DNA of 64,000 nucleotides from JAHBNG01 sp039028975 (GCA_039028975.1 JBCCHB010000044.1:1-64000); one strand, 5' to 3'; numbered from the stretch's first letter, positions 37,101 to 44,257 are shown. Notes: generated by a model not told the origin, from the letters alone. A program made the numbers and translations.

Positions 37101-40100
37101 AGTCTGATTGTCTCAGCCCTCGACAGCCTTGGCAACACAGCCGTCACCACATCGACCGTCATGGTCAACAGCAGCCAGCCCGGAGCCAGCGTCAACGTCG
37201 CGCCCAATCCCTTTAGCGACGAGACTCATTTCGGCCTATCCGCTTCCGCGCCCATTAGTGCCAGCGTGGGAAGCTGGTCGCTCATCGTCGGCACAGAAAG
37301 CATCACCCAAAACATCGGTCTGCCCCCAGCCTCCTGGACCTGGGATGGTGTGGTCCCTGAGCCTGCCGAAGGGAGCGGACCAATAGCTGATGGAGCCTAC
37401 GCCGTCACCCTGATTGTGACCGCCACCAACAACGCCTCCACCACGGCCACTATTGCCACCGCACCCGACCTCATTCGAGATACGACCTCACCCGCCGCAC
37501 CCGTCATCCGCTTCCCGTTGAGTGGCGCAACCAACATCGAACCGAGCACACTGGTTACCGGTACCGCCGAACCCAACGCGGCTGTCACCATCTTCAATAA
37601 CGGCCTCTTCACTTTCACCGCCGCTGCCGACGCAAGCGGCCTCTGGCAGCTCGTCTATCCTCTGGAAGGTGGCCTCAACACCCTCACCGCCACCGCCACC
37701 GACCTCGCCGGACATGAGAGCGCCCCCAGCATACCTGTCACCGTTCAGGTGGTGGTCGAGCCGCCGCTGATAGACGTGGGCTTAAATCCTGGTATGGCTG
37801 GTCCCAACGCCTTGGTCGATCTGGAAGCCTTAAGCCGCGGGGCAGGCCACACCGATGGACCACCCACCGCCAGCGTTAACGTGACCGTACCCGACCCAGC
37901 GACAGGCACCAGCATCCTCAACCTAACCGAAACAACCCCAGGTACCACCGGACTCTGGACCCTGGACCCTGGACCCTGGACTATCGACCCCGGACTCGCC
38001 TTTGGCCCCTACGTCCTCACCTTTGAAGGCATCGACACCGTGGGTCTGGTCGGCCAAGGCAAGAGCAGCCTCTTCGTCGATCCAGTACCGCCTAACCCAC
38101 CCTTCCTCGACCATCCAGTTGGCGACGTGCTGGTCAACCTGACCCAGATTCCCATGGTGGGCAAAGCTGACCCGCTCGACACGATTGTGATTTCGATTAA
38201 CGGCACACAGGTTCCCACTCTCACCGTCCAAGCCGACGCCCACGGCAACTGGGAGATGCTGATTCCGCTGGTTGAAGGACTCAACACCATCCAAGTCAAC
38301 GCCCGCGACCTCGTCGGCAATAACTCGACCAGCGGCCCAGTCGCCCGCATCACCCGCGACACCGTGCCGCCAGAGATCTCCGGTCGCGCCGTCGAGACAC
38401 CCATCCAAACTGGTCCAGATCTCTATTTCCGTGCCAACATCACCGATACCAGCGCCGTCGGGTTAGCAAGTGTGCAGGTAGCAGGTGGAACACTACCCCT
38501 TATCGACTTCGGAACTTTCTGGGAACGTGTGCGTTTGGGTGATCTGGCCGAAGGAATCTACTCGTTGGTTTTCTTCGCTCAAGATGCAGCCACCAACACA
38601 AACACCACAACCAACACGCTGACCATCGACAACACGCCGCCCGTGGTCAATCGCTCCTTGGCTCTGCAAGACACCACCAATGCCAGAATCATCTCCGACA
38701 CCGTCTGGTTCGGCACCGCACCCAACCAACTGACCATCTCCGTCGCCACCACCGATACCCTTGCTGGACTCTCGACGCTGGACTTTGGACCAGCGACTCT
38801 GGACCCTGGTTCTAGCTTTGGCTATACAGGCGAATCAACGGCTACCGAAAGTCACGACTACCCGATTGGTTCAGAAGAAGCACTCGGCACAACCATTGTC
38901 ATCACGGCAACCGATTTGGCGGATAATGACGGCTACGCGCCACCCACCCAACTGCTGCGGGATGTAGTTTTACCGACCATTCCGATTTTCTATCTGGCAA
39001 CCGACGCCACCTTAACCCTGCTGGATGACAACACAACCTTGGTCTATGGTCCGCAAACGTCAGGTTCTCTGACATTAACACTGCAAACCCGTGATACCGG
39101 CATCGGGCTGGGCCAAATCGACTTCCCGAACATCGGCTTTGCTGGAGTAGACGGCGGTCAACAGGCTGGCAACGGCATCACAGACCTAACCGAATTCAGC
39201 CATGTCTATGCCATTGATGGCACTCAGAATGTAAGTGGCACATTTGTTGTGACCGTCACCGACTGGGTCAACAACTCAAACGTGGTCACCTTCACGGTAA
39301 TCCGAGACGACACACCGCCAGAGATAATCGGCGAAGCAGTGCGCCCCTTCATCCAATCCGGCAACGACCTAACCTTCGATGCCTGGATTACCGACACCTA
39401 TCCCATTGCGGGCGCGACTGTTGCGATTGATGGCACATCGGTTCACGATTTGCTCGACGTTGGCAGTAGATGGACCGCCACCAGACCGGGCACCCTGTCC
39501 GAAGCGGTTTACGGATTGACGTTCAGCGCCACCGACCAACTGGGTAACACGGCCACTGCTACAAATACTTTAGTTGTTGCCGACACCGATCCAACGGTTC
39601 TTCTCGACGTAACAACCACCGAGCCTTTTGGTGAAGTGATAAGCAATACCATGTACTTTGGTCATGGCGATGGAACGTACACTGTAACCGCGCAGGTTAG
39701 CACGCCGTTGGCAGATCTGGATACAGTTGAGTTTGGGGATGCGACCAGCGCGGGTAGAATAGACTCGCTGGGTGGTCTGCCAAGCGTAACGTTAGCTCAC
39801 AAGTACACGTTCACAACCGCCAGCATATACAGCAGCACCTTAACAATTACAGCTACCGATAGAGCGGCCAATACCACCGTCAGCGGCATCGCCATTATTG
39901 AGGATGAAGATGGGCCAGCGGTAGAAGTATCCGCGCAAAGTAGTGGTTTGGATATCACAGTTTCCTGGTCAGCAGCGGATGAATCGTCTGGGCTAGAAAG
40001 TTGTTCGCTGCGCGTTGAAGTCGATGGCGTGAGTACTGAACTGTCCACAGAATGTGCGGGGGAAATAGTTTATCCCGGCGTACAGGACGTGGCCCACGTC

Positions 40101-41240
40101 TTCAAGCTGACCGTTTTCGACAAGGTCAGCAATGAGAGTAATGCATCCGCAAGTGTTACGCCCGATAGCGCCACCAAATACTATTATCTCGGTGCTGATC
40201 GGGTCGCAATGCGGAATGGCAATGGCGTACTTTACCTGCATGGAGATCATCTGGGTTCAACGATCTTAGTAACCACTAACAGTGGGCAAATCGCCTCCGA
40301 AAAAAGATACTATCCGTATGGTGAAGAGCGGTTTAAGGATGGAAACCAAGCAACTGACATCTCGTTCACAGGGCAGAGAATTGAGTTCGGTTTTGATCTA
40401 ATGGACTATCAGGCCCGCTACTACAGTCCCAGATTGGGTAAATTTATCAGCCCAGACACAATTATCCCTGAGCCAACTTTCAGCCAGGACTGGAATCGGT
40501 ACATGATGGTTCGCGGAAATCCTCTCAAATACACCGACCCAACAGGAAATACGATTCCTGTAAACCAACTAACTTGCTTTTGGTGCGGAAGTGAAAGCTA
40601 TACCTATGGAAGTGATGAAAGTACCTTGATCGTTGATAAAGCTCAAGATATCGTCAGGTGGTTGGAGTGTACTTTTATCTTTGGATGTAGTGTTGATACT
40701 AATACTAATACAGTTACTCCTCCAACTCAGGAAGAATGGGCTCAAGCACAATCTCACAACATAATAGGGATGGGTTTGGTGCCATTAGGCACAGTCACAC
40801 TAGCGACAAATCGTGCATCGCGTCGATTGGTACAGCATGGAGATGAGTTACTTGGTTTATCTACTGTACCACGCCACGTGTTAGATAATGCTCTGAAAGG
40901 GGCTAATAACCGAACACTCACGAGTTCTGCAGGAAATGTAGTTACTTTAACCAAAGAACGTTTAGGGCATATTCTGACGCGTCACCATCCAACATTCTGG
41001 GGTGCATGGCAACACATAGGTCGCCCGTTTCGCTCAAGAAACTCGGCATTTGATGCTGTCCTGGATGTAGAAGATGTTATTGGGCTTCTTCAAGAGACTC
41101 TAAAAGCTCCAGGCGAACTACTTAGCGGAGGTGGCTACCGACATGTGCAAGAGGTTGGTGGTAAATGGTATAGTGCAGTAGTTGATGGCGATGGCCTCAT
41201 ACAAAATTTTGTTCCATGTCCAGTGGCGGGGTGTCAATAA
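28131..41240 (+). CDS. Giant Rhs/SpvB-like exported polymorphic toxin (tip 1)
   Basis: A 4369-residue protein. Residues 1-36 look like a Sec signal. YYLPVMIR lies at ~127. Two PKD domains follow (each with W-D-F-G-D-G) at ~138-305, an SpvB-like start at ~493 (GYPIPLPTGPGGFAPQI), YD/Rhs repeats ~1035-1865, a LamG-like domain ~1915-2125, and a long Ig/Big-like array to ~3925 including a FlgD-type WTWDGKDNGG unit. The Rhs core runs ~4017-4140 (YYLGADRVAMRNGNG, HGDHLGST, ARYYSPRLGKFISPD, TDPTGN). The last ~229 residues are a distinct, AT-richer tip with LTKERLGHILTRHHP, resembling BECR-type RNase toxins. Rhs shells enclose and deliver such toxins. The stop overlaps the next start (TAATG). Confidence 0.85.
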   Translation: MASSLSHDVLSWPHHLIRLLWVSTLLLNLMPAASIPVYSAPLAGPTRQTPDLDEPEAGDLTQSGYSLGGDAKNTLGDSTLITPTIPITPTGNTTPVTPTETMPDTAGLWTLDPGPGAVSPDLAPLTYYLPVMIRDPNVLPVADFSVDRSSGYAPLTIQFDNNSENAIGARWDFGDGTISSDWHASHNYSASGTYTVTLTVSNTVGSDSVTRSGAVVVNDSEIDFRIDSWAGTAPMTVTFSSLLTGTLGSVERQGQVDRVESYLWDFGDGTQVVMDSEEISVTHVYSQSGVYSVTLTAETLTRQLTKQKQKAIVTTDPNLVTMSLMTPQGGRISSADGRVFLDFAPSAIPEDLYISVDHIDMTDVTTDTVDGEPQMVLPPGTIPFHMIDLLAHNTDNLNVVDVNFSAPVTLTYLYSQSVGTQSIEDLIDVDSMHFGLFDEEAQAFIPLTNTVTTVTSPPGTATTPQLSTILSHFSTYGVTGDKANWVTPSIDAASVQMSRGSSSYGYPIPLPTGPGGFAPQIALQYSSGIVNGMMGDKNTDTGWVGLGWTLELGQIVKGESITLNSISGDLKKGDDNTYYLESDTSIHIEQIALNSPKPDGVEEINRDYAYHATTKDGNTYVFGQDTGQDGLPIGSILSTRKRKNGECRHYNEVFKLAKVIDIHGNTLEIQYTELPGETKCGGEERSPVRESYPEEIRYTFNPNAGDNHAEYVVRFDIESKGYNAFAEAKTGDGSRKLMAIHLYYLPTGVQPPPLAQRPGEGWGGVLIRTLDFTYDTNVAARTNRLTELEIIGSDGTSTLPATTFSYEPHEIRWRRPYQGDMACGPNTSNPSCYRGVRTGRHIRHFLSKIENGYGGEVGFEYTHEAGSQAQTDIGEGLFMLTTSRTLTDTVTGLVSTQRYDYHNPNLIWQRNNGRKVILSYGRFYGFGVAYQVDPLGRWSQHNYNNQKDHILNGYSLASWTYDNHPSIGNYLSASQPTYMTQRWPVPRNDELDDGDEGVRFVHLAEQINYQCEPPSSAQPPAPNTQDLSLCMALRTTSTVDAWGNRISETVFDANNNLFRRVAHTFVQHPTKWLFRTATEEVFDKDDKRISLTWSSYDGQPNAPAQVLTDRPLLTHQRVWDEDESGFIDVAISEYDAYGNPKVQTAFNSYGSESAFAAGEPRATSTTYGPHGIFPIEVRNPLQHLVTTQYDYRFQQPTQVIDPNGAVTKTEFDPWGRTLNVTLPPAGECGGAYPDFIATYGDNAGQPYFEQAQQRIDDCTGPPIYATTTVLYDGLGRKIQAHTPGDTEDEWIVTDVAFDDVGRLTHTSVPYLTESALVSAGPRPNYLPPDWNTLDQTVTTYDRQNRPTEVLAPDKSKTTSSYALATAAGDTSINRTLTTVIDPNGHSKTQVSDEFGRLVEMQEYTGALTDPEDRTKPERFDELFTLYATTVYTYDTRDNLVGVMDAKKNRTVIDYNFLNRKEGMTDPDMGTWRYLYDALGNLRFQTDANGTTTTLEYDLLNRLTNKSYAPSANVAQTPAVTYGYDGGNNGIGRLTHMDDGVGGMGYTYDPRGRILTQSRTFSGNYATLANNQDNGAYITSYVYDAADRILTTTYPDGEAVATDYTLRGLPLTLRSTIDGTNLIQQTSYNHLGQMTNRLAGNGIATAYDYYSTQNQNNRLKTIRVGDGLMQSEYDYDSVGNITQIVDTASSFGGQTLTFSYDHLDRLTDAEASQPLLIGTETSDVPQAYKRSYTYDEIGNITSRTLLGTEPDASEADNLVQTYGYKPRDKPHAVRSVNDDTYDYDPNGNMRTRTEDGITYTQGWNTYNKLAQVSWQDANGDSYTTRFVYDGDGNRLLRIEDKPHPLPNNAAQLQLTTVYIGQLFEKQFNTTDTRLAVVSEQLSMVDGPIFGTTQPSTIHHPPSTAQLSRPPGLAAPLLISYSDAATVNNSQLPNANVWPLEQKNGGTATVSGNRLRIQRSLQNETVWSSVATLESTARVNIGNPAGTSFTWRFALEPGNAQTIFYLRLEDPDANRRVELECSIAESTGPITCIFGLEKNNNSSVQLGTAFNTHPGTGTLLTAGTIYTVEIRVTGTRTAALYIDGALQESLTFTDAQWNNLNWVIPLFKVLPINGQTTLVDVSLYQLGYSNATDNAAPTITLGGAAQNTWLGETSSVTMSAMDGSTVYDGSGVKCVKAQWDTPISGDDGGCYTTSLSPMSVNQQGSHTLYVKAWDWAGNSREEQALYQLDTVPPTLSGTANPGCIATSNVWQSTCDNPSFTWNDANDSASGIANYLVYWGPNADGTPTETTNSASFDPGPVTSDSTTYLRAIAIDSAGNQSTPATFFIFKHDGSAPAVPTMNPEDAYTPGTNNQLFWNGISESNVEYRARRASNVACSVGTVDSGWISSTSHQFTGLADGVTYYYCIQSRDSLGNESTWSSSVSSTQDASPPGIPVITAEPDFTIGNSNNIAWGAVADGGVGNVQYQIRYADNDSFSEATTSSWQGSTSFTANTLINCTEYFYQIRAKDGLENISSWSGVESSTQDASPPTGTIQIDGGNTWTTVGQVSLVITASDDCATTSQLQMRLQNEDGNWSAWGPFEAAKNWNLTAGDGAKTITVQFQDGANNVSTGTIQDAITVDATEPVAPNPTVSNVLFSPNGDNSQDDTTISATIVEANAVNWTIEIQDPSGTVIRSQSGTGTAVNWTWDGKDNGGTTVVDGSGYSMRIQATDAAGNSETSASTSLQIDTVPPVLSLTHPVEGGSWPVNETIPTNQNVLLVEGNVGTPSDTVTVNTQAATVSGATNAFAQNATLTVGANVITVIATDTAGNRTTATRNVIFDESAPTLSSHSPTAQGPNNATQDNAPLISGTFENAGVADGSGVAVDIDEVRVLRPGGVDVTAFSTVTVDGFAYAPDPPLLEGLNTVRVEMKDEAGNFGAYEWSFEVDRSTSVQIQQPQTGSVLNDVNQAVSGTGEPNANLSLSVNGTPSGNTTVDANGNFAFPVQTLADNDTSSLIVSALDSLGNTAVTTSTVMVNSSQPGASVNVAPNPFSDETHFGLSASAPISASVGSWSLIVGTESITQNIGLPPASWTWDGVVPEPAEGSGPIADGAYAVTLIVTATNNASTTATIATAPDLIRDTTSPAAPVIRFPLSGATNIEPSTLVTGTAEPNAAVTIFNNGLFTFTAAADASGLWQLVYPLEGGLNTLTATATDLAGHESAPSIPVTVQVVVEPPLIDVGLNPGMAGPNALVDLEALSRGAGHTDGPPTASVNVTVPDPATGTSILNLTETTPGTTGLWTLDPGPWTIDPGLAFGPYVLTFEGIDTVGLVGQGKSSLFVDPVPPNPPFLDHPVGDVLVNLTQIPMVGKADPLDTIVISINGTQVPTLTVQADAHGNWEMLIPLVEGLNTIQVNARDLVGNNSTSGPVARITRDTVPPEISGRAVETPIQTGPDLYFRANITDTSAVGLASVQVAGGTLPLIDFGTFWERVRLGDLAEGIYSLVFFAQDAATNTNTTTNTLTIDNTPPVVNRSLALQDTTNARIISDTVWFGTAPNQLTISVATTDTLAGLSTLDFGPATLDPGSSFGYTGESTATESHDYPIGSEEALGTTIVITATDLADNDGYAPPTQLLRDVVLPTIPIFYLATDATLTLLDDNTTLVYGPQTSGSLTLTLQTRDTGIGLGQIDFPNIGFAGVDGGQQAGNGITDLTEFSHVYAIDGTQNVSGTFVVTVTDWVNNSNVVTFTVIRDDTPPEIIGEAVRPFIQSGNDLTFDAWITDTYPIAGATVAIDGTSVHDLLDVGSRWTATRPGTLSEAVYGLTFSATDQLGNTATATNTLVVADTDPTVLLDVTTTEPFGEVISNTMYFGHGDGTYTVTAQVSTPLADLDTVEFGDATSAGRIDSLGGLPSVTLAHKYTFTTASIYSSTLTITATDRAANTTVSGIAIIEDEDGPAVEVSAQSSGLDITVSWSAADESSGLESCSLRVEVDGVSTELSTECAGEIVYPGVQDVAHVFKLTVFDKVSNESNASASVTPDSATKYYYLGADRVAMRNGNGVLYLHGDHLGSTILVTTNSGQIASEKRYYPYGEERFKDGNQATDISFTGQRIEFGFDLMDYQARYYSPRLGKFISPDTIIPEPTFSQDWNRYMMVRGNPLKYTDPTGNTIPVNQLTCFWCGSESYTYGSDESTLIVDKAQDIVRWLECTFIFGCSVDTNTNTVTPPTQEEWAQAQSHNIIGMGLVPLGTVTLATNRASRRLVQHGDELLGLSTVPRHVLDNALKGANNRTLTSSAGNVVTLTKERLGHILTRHHPTFWGAWQHIGRPFRSRNSAFDAVLDVEDVIGLLQETLKAPGELLSGGGYRHVQEVGGKWYSAVVDGDGLIQNFVPCPVAGCQ
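28451..28479. repeat. TGGACCCTGGA word repeat read in frame
   Basis: CTCTGGACGTTGGACCCTGG is an iterated heptamer-like word. It is read in frame as GLWTLDPGP in the Rhs N-terminal linker. The same word recurs at 37951-37996 and 38764-38810 of the same gene. Confidence 0.55.
30383..30412. repeat. REP-like palindrome inside the Rhs gene
   Basis: CCCTCCCCT (30383-30391) is perfectly inverted as AGGGGAGGG (30404-30412), and GTTGGGGAGGGG follows. This is the look of a common intergenic REP-type palindrome. It is translated in frame as PPPLAQRPGEGWGG without breaking the gene. Confidence 0.65.
31170..31204. repeat. CCAGCCCCCAGCCCCCAACA word repeat in the Rhs gene
   Basis: An iterated CAGCCCC word read in frame as SSAQPPAPNTQ. 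It interrupts otherwise Rhs-like sequence and looks like an inserted intergenic word repeat. Confidence 0.45.
33766..33818. repeat. Inverted word repeat AATTGTCGATGGT in the Rhs gene
   Basis: AATTGTCGATGGT (33766-33778) is inverted with one mismatch as ACCATCAACAATT (33806-33818), followed by iterated CCATCCA words. It lies in frame at the end of the YD-repeat region, before the LamG-like domain. Confidence 0.55.
37355..37373. repeat. CCCTGAGCCTGCCGAAGGG element in the Rhs gene
   Basis: This 19-mer is one base from CCCTGAGCCTGTCGAAGGG, which I recall as a very widespread intergenic repeat of environmental bacteria. Here it is read in frame as PEPAEGS between Ig-like units. Confidence 0.6.
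37951..37996. repeat. CTGGACCCTGGACCCTGGAC word repeat in the Rhs gene
   Basis: Several tandem TGGACCC heptamers, read in frame as LWTLDPGPWTIDPG. Same word family as 28451-28479 and 38764-38810. Confidence 0.65.
38764..38810. repeat. Third TGGACCCTGG word repeat in the Rhs gene
   Basis: CTGGACTCTCGACGCTGGAC and, a few bases on, CTCTGGACCCTGG are read in frame as STLDFGPATLDPGSS within the Ig-like array. Confidence 0.5.
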
Positions 41241-41887
41241 TGAATATAAATAACCAAGTTCAGATCTGCTTTCTCATTTTCATAGGGAATCGACTATACA
41301 GTGAACAAGAATTAGCTATTAATTTGGCAGAGCTTGATCAAGCGATTAGCGAGGGCAATGTGATAGATCCTCAGACCCCAAATGGCTCGTTATCAATTCA
41401 CTACCTAGGTGAGGAATTATGGCCACCTGAACTCTGGACCGATATTAATACTATTCCTGTATCTATCAATGTACTTTCAGAAGGCAATGAATCCAAAGGC
41501 GAAATTGATGGTCAATATGCGTCTATTAAACTCAAACCAATGGGAGAATTCATACTCTACCATCTTAATTCAGTGCCGCCATCCTCTAAACATAACATCG
41601 CACGTATGTTACCTTTTGAGGGATTTCTCCAAGAATGGGTGCTGATGGGAACTCGAATGAGTAAACTCATTTCATATCTGCGAAAAAAGGAATTTAAGGG
41701 TATCGACTGGTATTTTGAGCAAGCATCACCCGAACTTCGACGAATTGTTGGCGATGAACATATAAAAACTATTGCAGAACAAGATTTGGTTGAGATGTTG
41801 TCTAGCACTCCTTGTAAGCAAGGATATTACCTTCAGGAAGATCAAACTCTTGTGAAAGTGCCATTTGGTGCCCGCAATCCCTTATAA
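41240..41887 (+). CDS. Candidate immunity protein 1
   Basis: A 215-residue protein starting MNINNQVQICFLIFIGN, with its ATG overlapping the Rhs stop (TAATG). It has no signal peptide and no domain I recognise. Base composition is clearly more AT-rich than the Rhs shell and matches the toxin tip. Position directly behind a toxin tip with translational coupling is the standard layout of cognate immunity genes. Assignment is by context only. Confidence 0.6.
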   Translation: MNINNQVQICFLIFIGNRLYSEQELAINLAELDQAISEGNVIDPQTPNGSLSIHYLGEELWPPELWTDINTIPVSINVLSEGNESKGEIDGQYASIKLKPMGEFILYHLNSVPPSSKHNIARMLPFEGFLQEWVLMGTRMSKLISYLRKKEFKGIDWYFEQASPELRRIVGDEHIKTIAEQDLVEMLSSTPCKQGYYLQEDQTLVKVPFGARNPL

Positions 41888-41896
41888 CCCAAGTAG

Positions 41897-41907
41897 CTGA
41901 TATCTAT
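41897..41907. repeat. Cassette-junction 11-mer CTGATATCTAT (copy 1)
   Basis: This 11-mer lies 10 bases after the stop of immunity gene 1. An identical copy lies just after the stop of immunity gene 2, at 44247-44257. In each case homologous Rhs or Hint sequence resumes 10-20 bases downstream. Confidence 0.5.
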
Positions 41908-42008
41908 AGATCTACGAATACACATTCGATTCTTCCAGCACCTACAGCAGCACCTTAACAATCACAGCAACGGATAGAGCAGCAAACACTACTACCAGCG
42001 GTATTCCA

Positions 42009-43850
42009 GTGATTCGGGATATTGTGTCACCTACAGTCACTATATCTGCTCAGAGTAGCGGCCTCGATATTACCCTCTCGTGGGCTGCGAGTGATAAGCA
42101 ATCTGGTTTAGAGAGTTGCTCAGTGGCCGTCAAAGTCGGAGATGGTTCCGAACAGCCATTGTCTACCGATTGTACTGGATCGATGATCTATCCTGGTACT
42201 CAAGATGTTGAACACCTCTTCACCTTCTCCGCGACTGATAAAGTTAGCAACCGAAATGATTCTTCCGATTCCGCTACCCCAAACAGTGTAACCAAATATT
42301 ATTATCTTGGTGCAGATAGGGTCGCGATGCGGAATGGGGATGGGGTCTTTTATCTGCATAGCGACCATTTGGGTTCGACAAGTTTGACGACTGATGAAAA
42401 TGGAGAGGTTGTCTCGGAGAAAAGGTACTATCCGTTTGGCGAAGAGCGGTTCTCTGGCGGAACGCAGGTCACGGATTGGGCGTTTACGGGTCAACGATTG
42501 GACGCTGGCTTTGGCTTAATCGACTACAACGCCCGCTTCTATTCGCCCCGTATCGGTCGCTTCATCTCGCCTGATACGCTAATTCCCGACTTGACCAGCA
42601 GCCAAGATTGGAATCGCTACGGCTACGTCAAAAACAACCCGCTTACATACCAAGATAGTTCAGGCAACTTCGCCTTCCTGCCGTGGCTGCTCAAAGCCGG
42701 AACCGAAGCCGCAGTCGATGCGATGGTACAGGCTGCCTTCTCCTACTACTTTGACCCCGAAATTACCAGCATAGACCAAGCCATCGGCGAGATCAGTTGG
42801 AGTCAAGTAGCGTGGGCTGGGGCGACTGGCCTCATGCCGGGGAGTGGGTTGGCGAAATCGGCTGCGGTTGCGGTTGGCGATGTGTTGATCAACTTTGCCG
42901 AATTGGGCGACGATTATACAGTTGAGCAAGCCCTGCAGGACTTTATCATTAGTGTCGGTTCTGAGCTTGTTGGCAAGAAGGCTGGGGAACTTGTCGAAAA
43001 ATATGGGCCGGAAGCATTTGAAACCGGACTTAAGAAACTTGGCTTATCTGGGGGCTGTAGCTTTAGTTCAGATACGCTCGTCCTCACTGATATCGGATTA
43101 CGCCCCATTGCCGATCTGATCGTCGGCGATATTGTCTACGCCTATAACGAAAAAACAGGCAAATTTGGCTGGTATCCAGTTACCGCTACCTTCGCCCATC
43201 TCGACCCCGAAATCGTTCTCCTCACAATCGATGGCGAAGTCATTGAGACGACACCCGAACACCCCTTCATGATCATGGAGGCCGCGCCTTGGTTGGCGGT
43301 TAGTCAAGTCGATGAGCGGTGGGTTGCGGCTGGTAATCTGTCCGTAGGTAACGATGTGCTTAACTCAAATGCTTCTACTGGCAATGTTGAAAGCTTTGCG
43401 GTGGTTGCTGTCGAGCGTTGGATGTATAATATTACCGTTAGTGAGGCTAACACCTTCTTTGTTGGGTATGGAGAATGGTTGGTTCACAATAGTTGTGACG
43501 AAGAACTCATTGACGATTTTCTACGAAATCAAGGTAGGATAGTCGAAATAAATCCTCTTGAAGGTGTTGAAGGCGCTGGCCGTCAGGGAGATCGATACAT
43601 AGATGGCATTCTAACAGAGTACAAAACATTAGCCCCAGGTGCGACCTCAAATCGCATTAAAAACGTTGTCAATAACTCAATCAGAAAAGGAGGCCAAGCC
43701 AGACATATAATAATTGATGCACGTAGCTCTGGTCTGACTTTGGATGAAGCTACTCGTGGTATAGGCCGCGCGTTTGGCATTAGCCGAGGATTGGTTGATG
43801 TGATTGAGATAATTGGCGAAGATTTCCATTTAGTCGAAACTGCACAATAA
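42009..43850 (+). CDS. Orphan Rhs tip 2: Rhs core + Hint + CdiA-like nuclease
   Basis: 613 residues from a GTG at 42009; the frame is open and Rhs-like from 41910 just after a TAG, so the start is uncertain and it may be silent until recombined. Residues 1-200 repeat the end of the large Rhs (AQSSGLDIT, KYYYLGADRVAMRNG, HSDHLGST, GRFISPDT). A helical pretoxin region follows. A Hint domain spans ~350-494, with Cys 350 (CSFSSDTLV), TPEHPF at ~415 and the terminal His-Asn at 493-494 (WLVHN). The ~119-residue tip carries Asp 532 ... Glu 537-x-Lys 539 (IDGILTEYKTL) and SIRKGGQARHIIID, resembling CdiA C-terminal tRNA nucleases. The Hint domain should release the tip. Confidence 0.75.
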   Translation: MIRDIVSPTVTISAQSSGLDITLSWAASDKQSGLESCSVAVKVGDGSEQPLSTDCTGSMIYPGTQDVEHLFTFSATDKVSNRNDSSDSATPNSVTKYYYLGADRVAMRNGDGVFYLHSDHLGSTSLTTDENGEVVSEKRYYPFGEERFSGGTQVTDWAFTGQRLDAGFGLIDYNARFYSPRIGRFISPDTLIPDLTSSQDWNRYGYVKNNPLTYQDSSGNFAFLPWLLKAGTEAAVDAMVQAAFSYYFDPEITSIDQAIGEISWSQVAWAGATGLMPGSGLAKSAAVAVGDVLINFAELGDDYTVEQALQDFIISVGSELVGKKAGELVEKYGPEAFETGLKKLGLSGGCSFSSDTLVLTDIGLRPIADLIVGDIVYAYNEKTGKFGWYPVTATFAHLDPEIVLLTIDGEVIETTPEHPFMIMEAAPWLAVSQVDERWVAAGNLSVGNDVLNSNASTGNVESFAVVAVERWMYNITVSEANTFFVGYGEWLVHNSCDEELIDDFLRNQGRIVEINPLEGVEGAGRQGDRYIDGILTEYKTLAPGATSNRIKNVVNNSIRKGGQARHIIIDARSSGLTLDEATRGIGRAFGISRGLVDVIEIIGEDFHLVETAQ

Positions 43851-43861
43851 GAGAATCTATT

Positions 43862-44245
43862 ATGTCCTGGCAAATGCAAATATTTTTCAACTCTACCGAT
43901 AACGCAAAAGTTACCCTATCTAAGCTAGCAGCACTATGGCAAATTTCTTTCCAAGAATGTCCTGGGTCCAATACTTTTAGGTTTTTCAGATACAGTGGCT
44001 TAGGGCTATCCATCTACTTTTTTGACCAACACGATCTGGAAGATGACATAAATCTTGAGTTTTCAAAATATAGCTATCAATTAGAAATAGAGGCACATTC
44101 ACCGACTCATAATTATAAAAAGTTTGTACATGAAGCCACACATTACTGGGCTACCCAGATGTTTAGGCAATATGGATGGAAGTCTATGATTGTTGAAGAT
44201 GTTCAGAAATTTGTGACGGAAATACCAGACCCATCTTATTATTAG
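43862..44245 (+). CDS. Candidate immunity protein 2
   Basis: A 127-residue AT-rich gene starting 11 bases after tip 2. The product (MSWQMQIFFNSTDNAKVTL...) has no signal peptide and no recognised family; HNYKKFVHEATHYWATQMF is a notable His/aromatic stretch. Cognate immunity to the CdiA-like nuclease is inferred from position alone. Confidence 0.6.
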   Translation: MSWQMQIFFNSTDNAKVTLSKLAALWQISFQECPGSNTFRFFRYSGLGLSIYFFDQHDLEDDINLEFSKYSYQLEIEAHSPTHNYKKFVHEATHYWATQMFRQYGWKSMIVEDVQKFVTEIPDPSYY

Positions 44246-44246
44246 C

Positions 44247-44257
44247 CTGATATCTAT
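44247..44257. repeat. Cassette-junction 11-mer CTGATATCTAT (copy 2)
   Basis: Begins two bases after the stop of immunity gene 2 and matches 41897-41907 exactly; Hint-like coding sequence resumes at about 44266. Confidence 0.5.
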
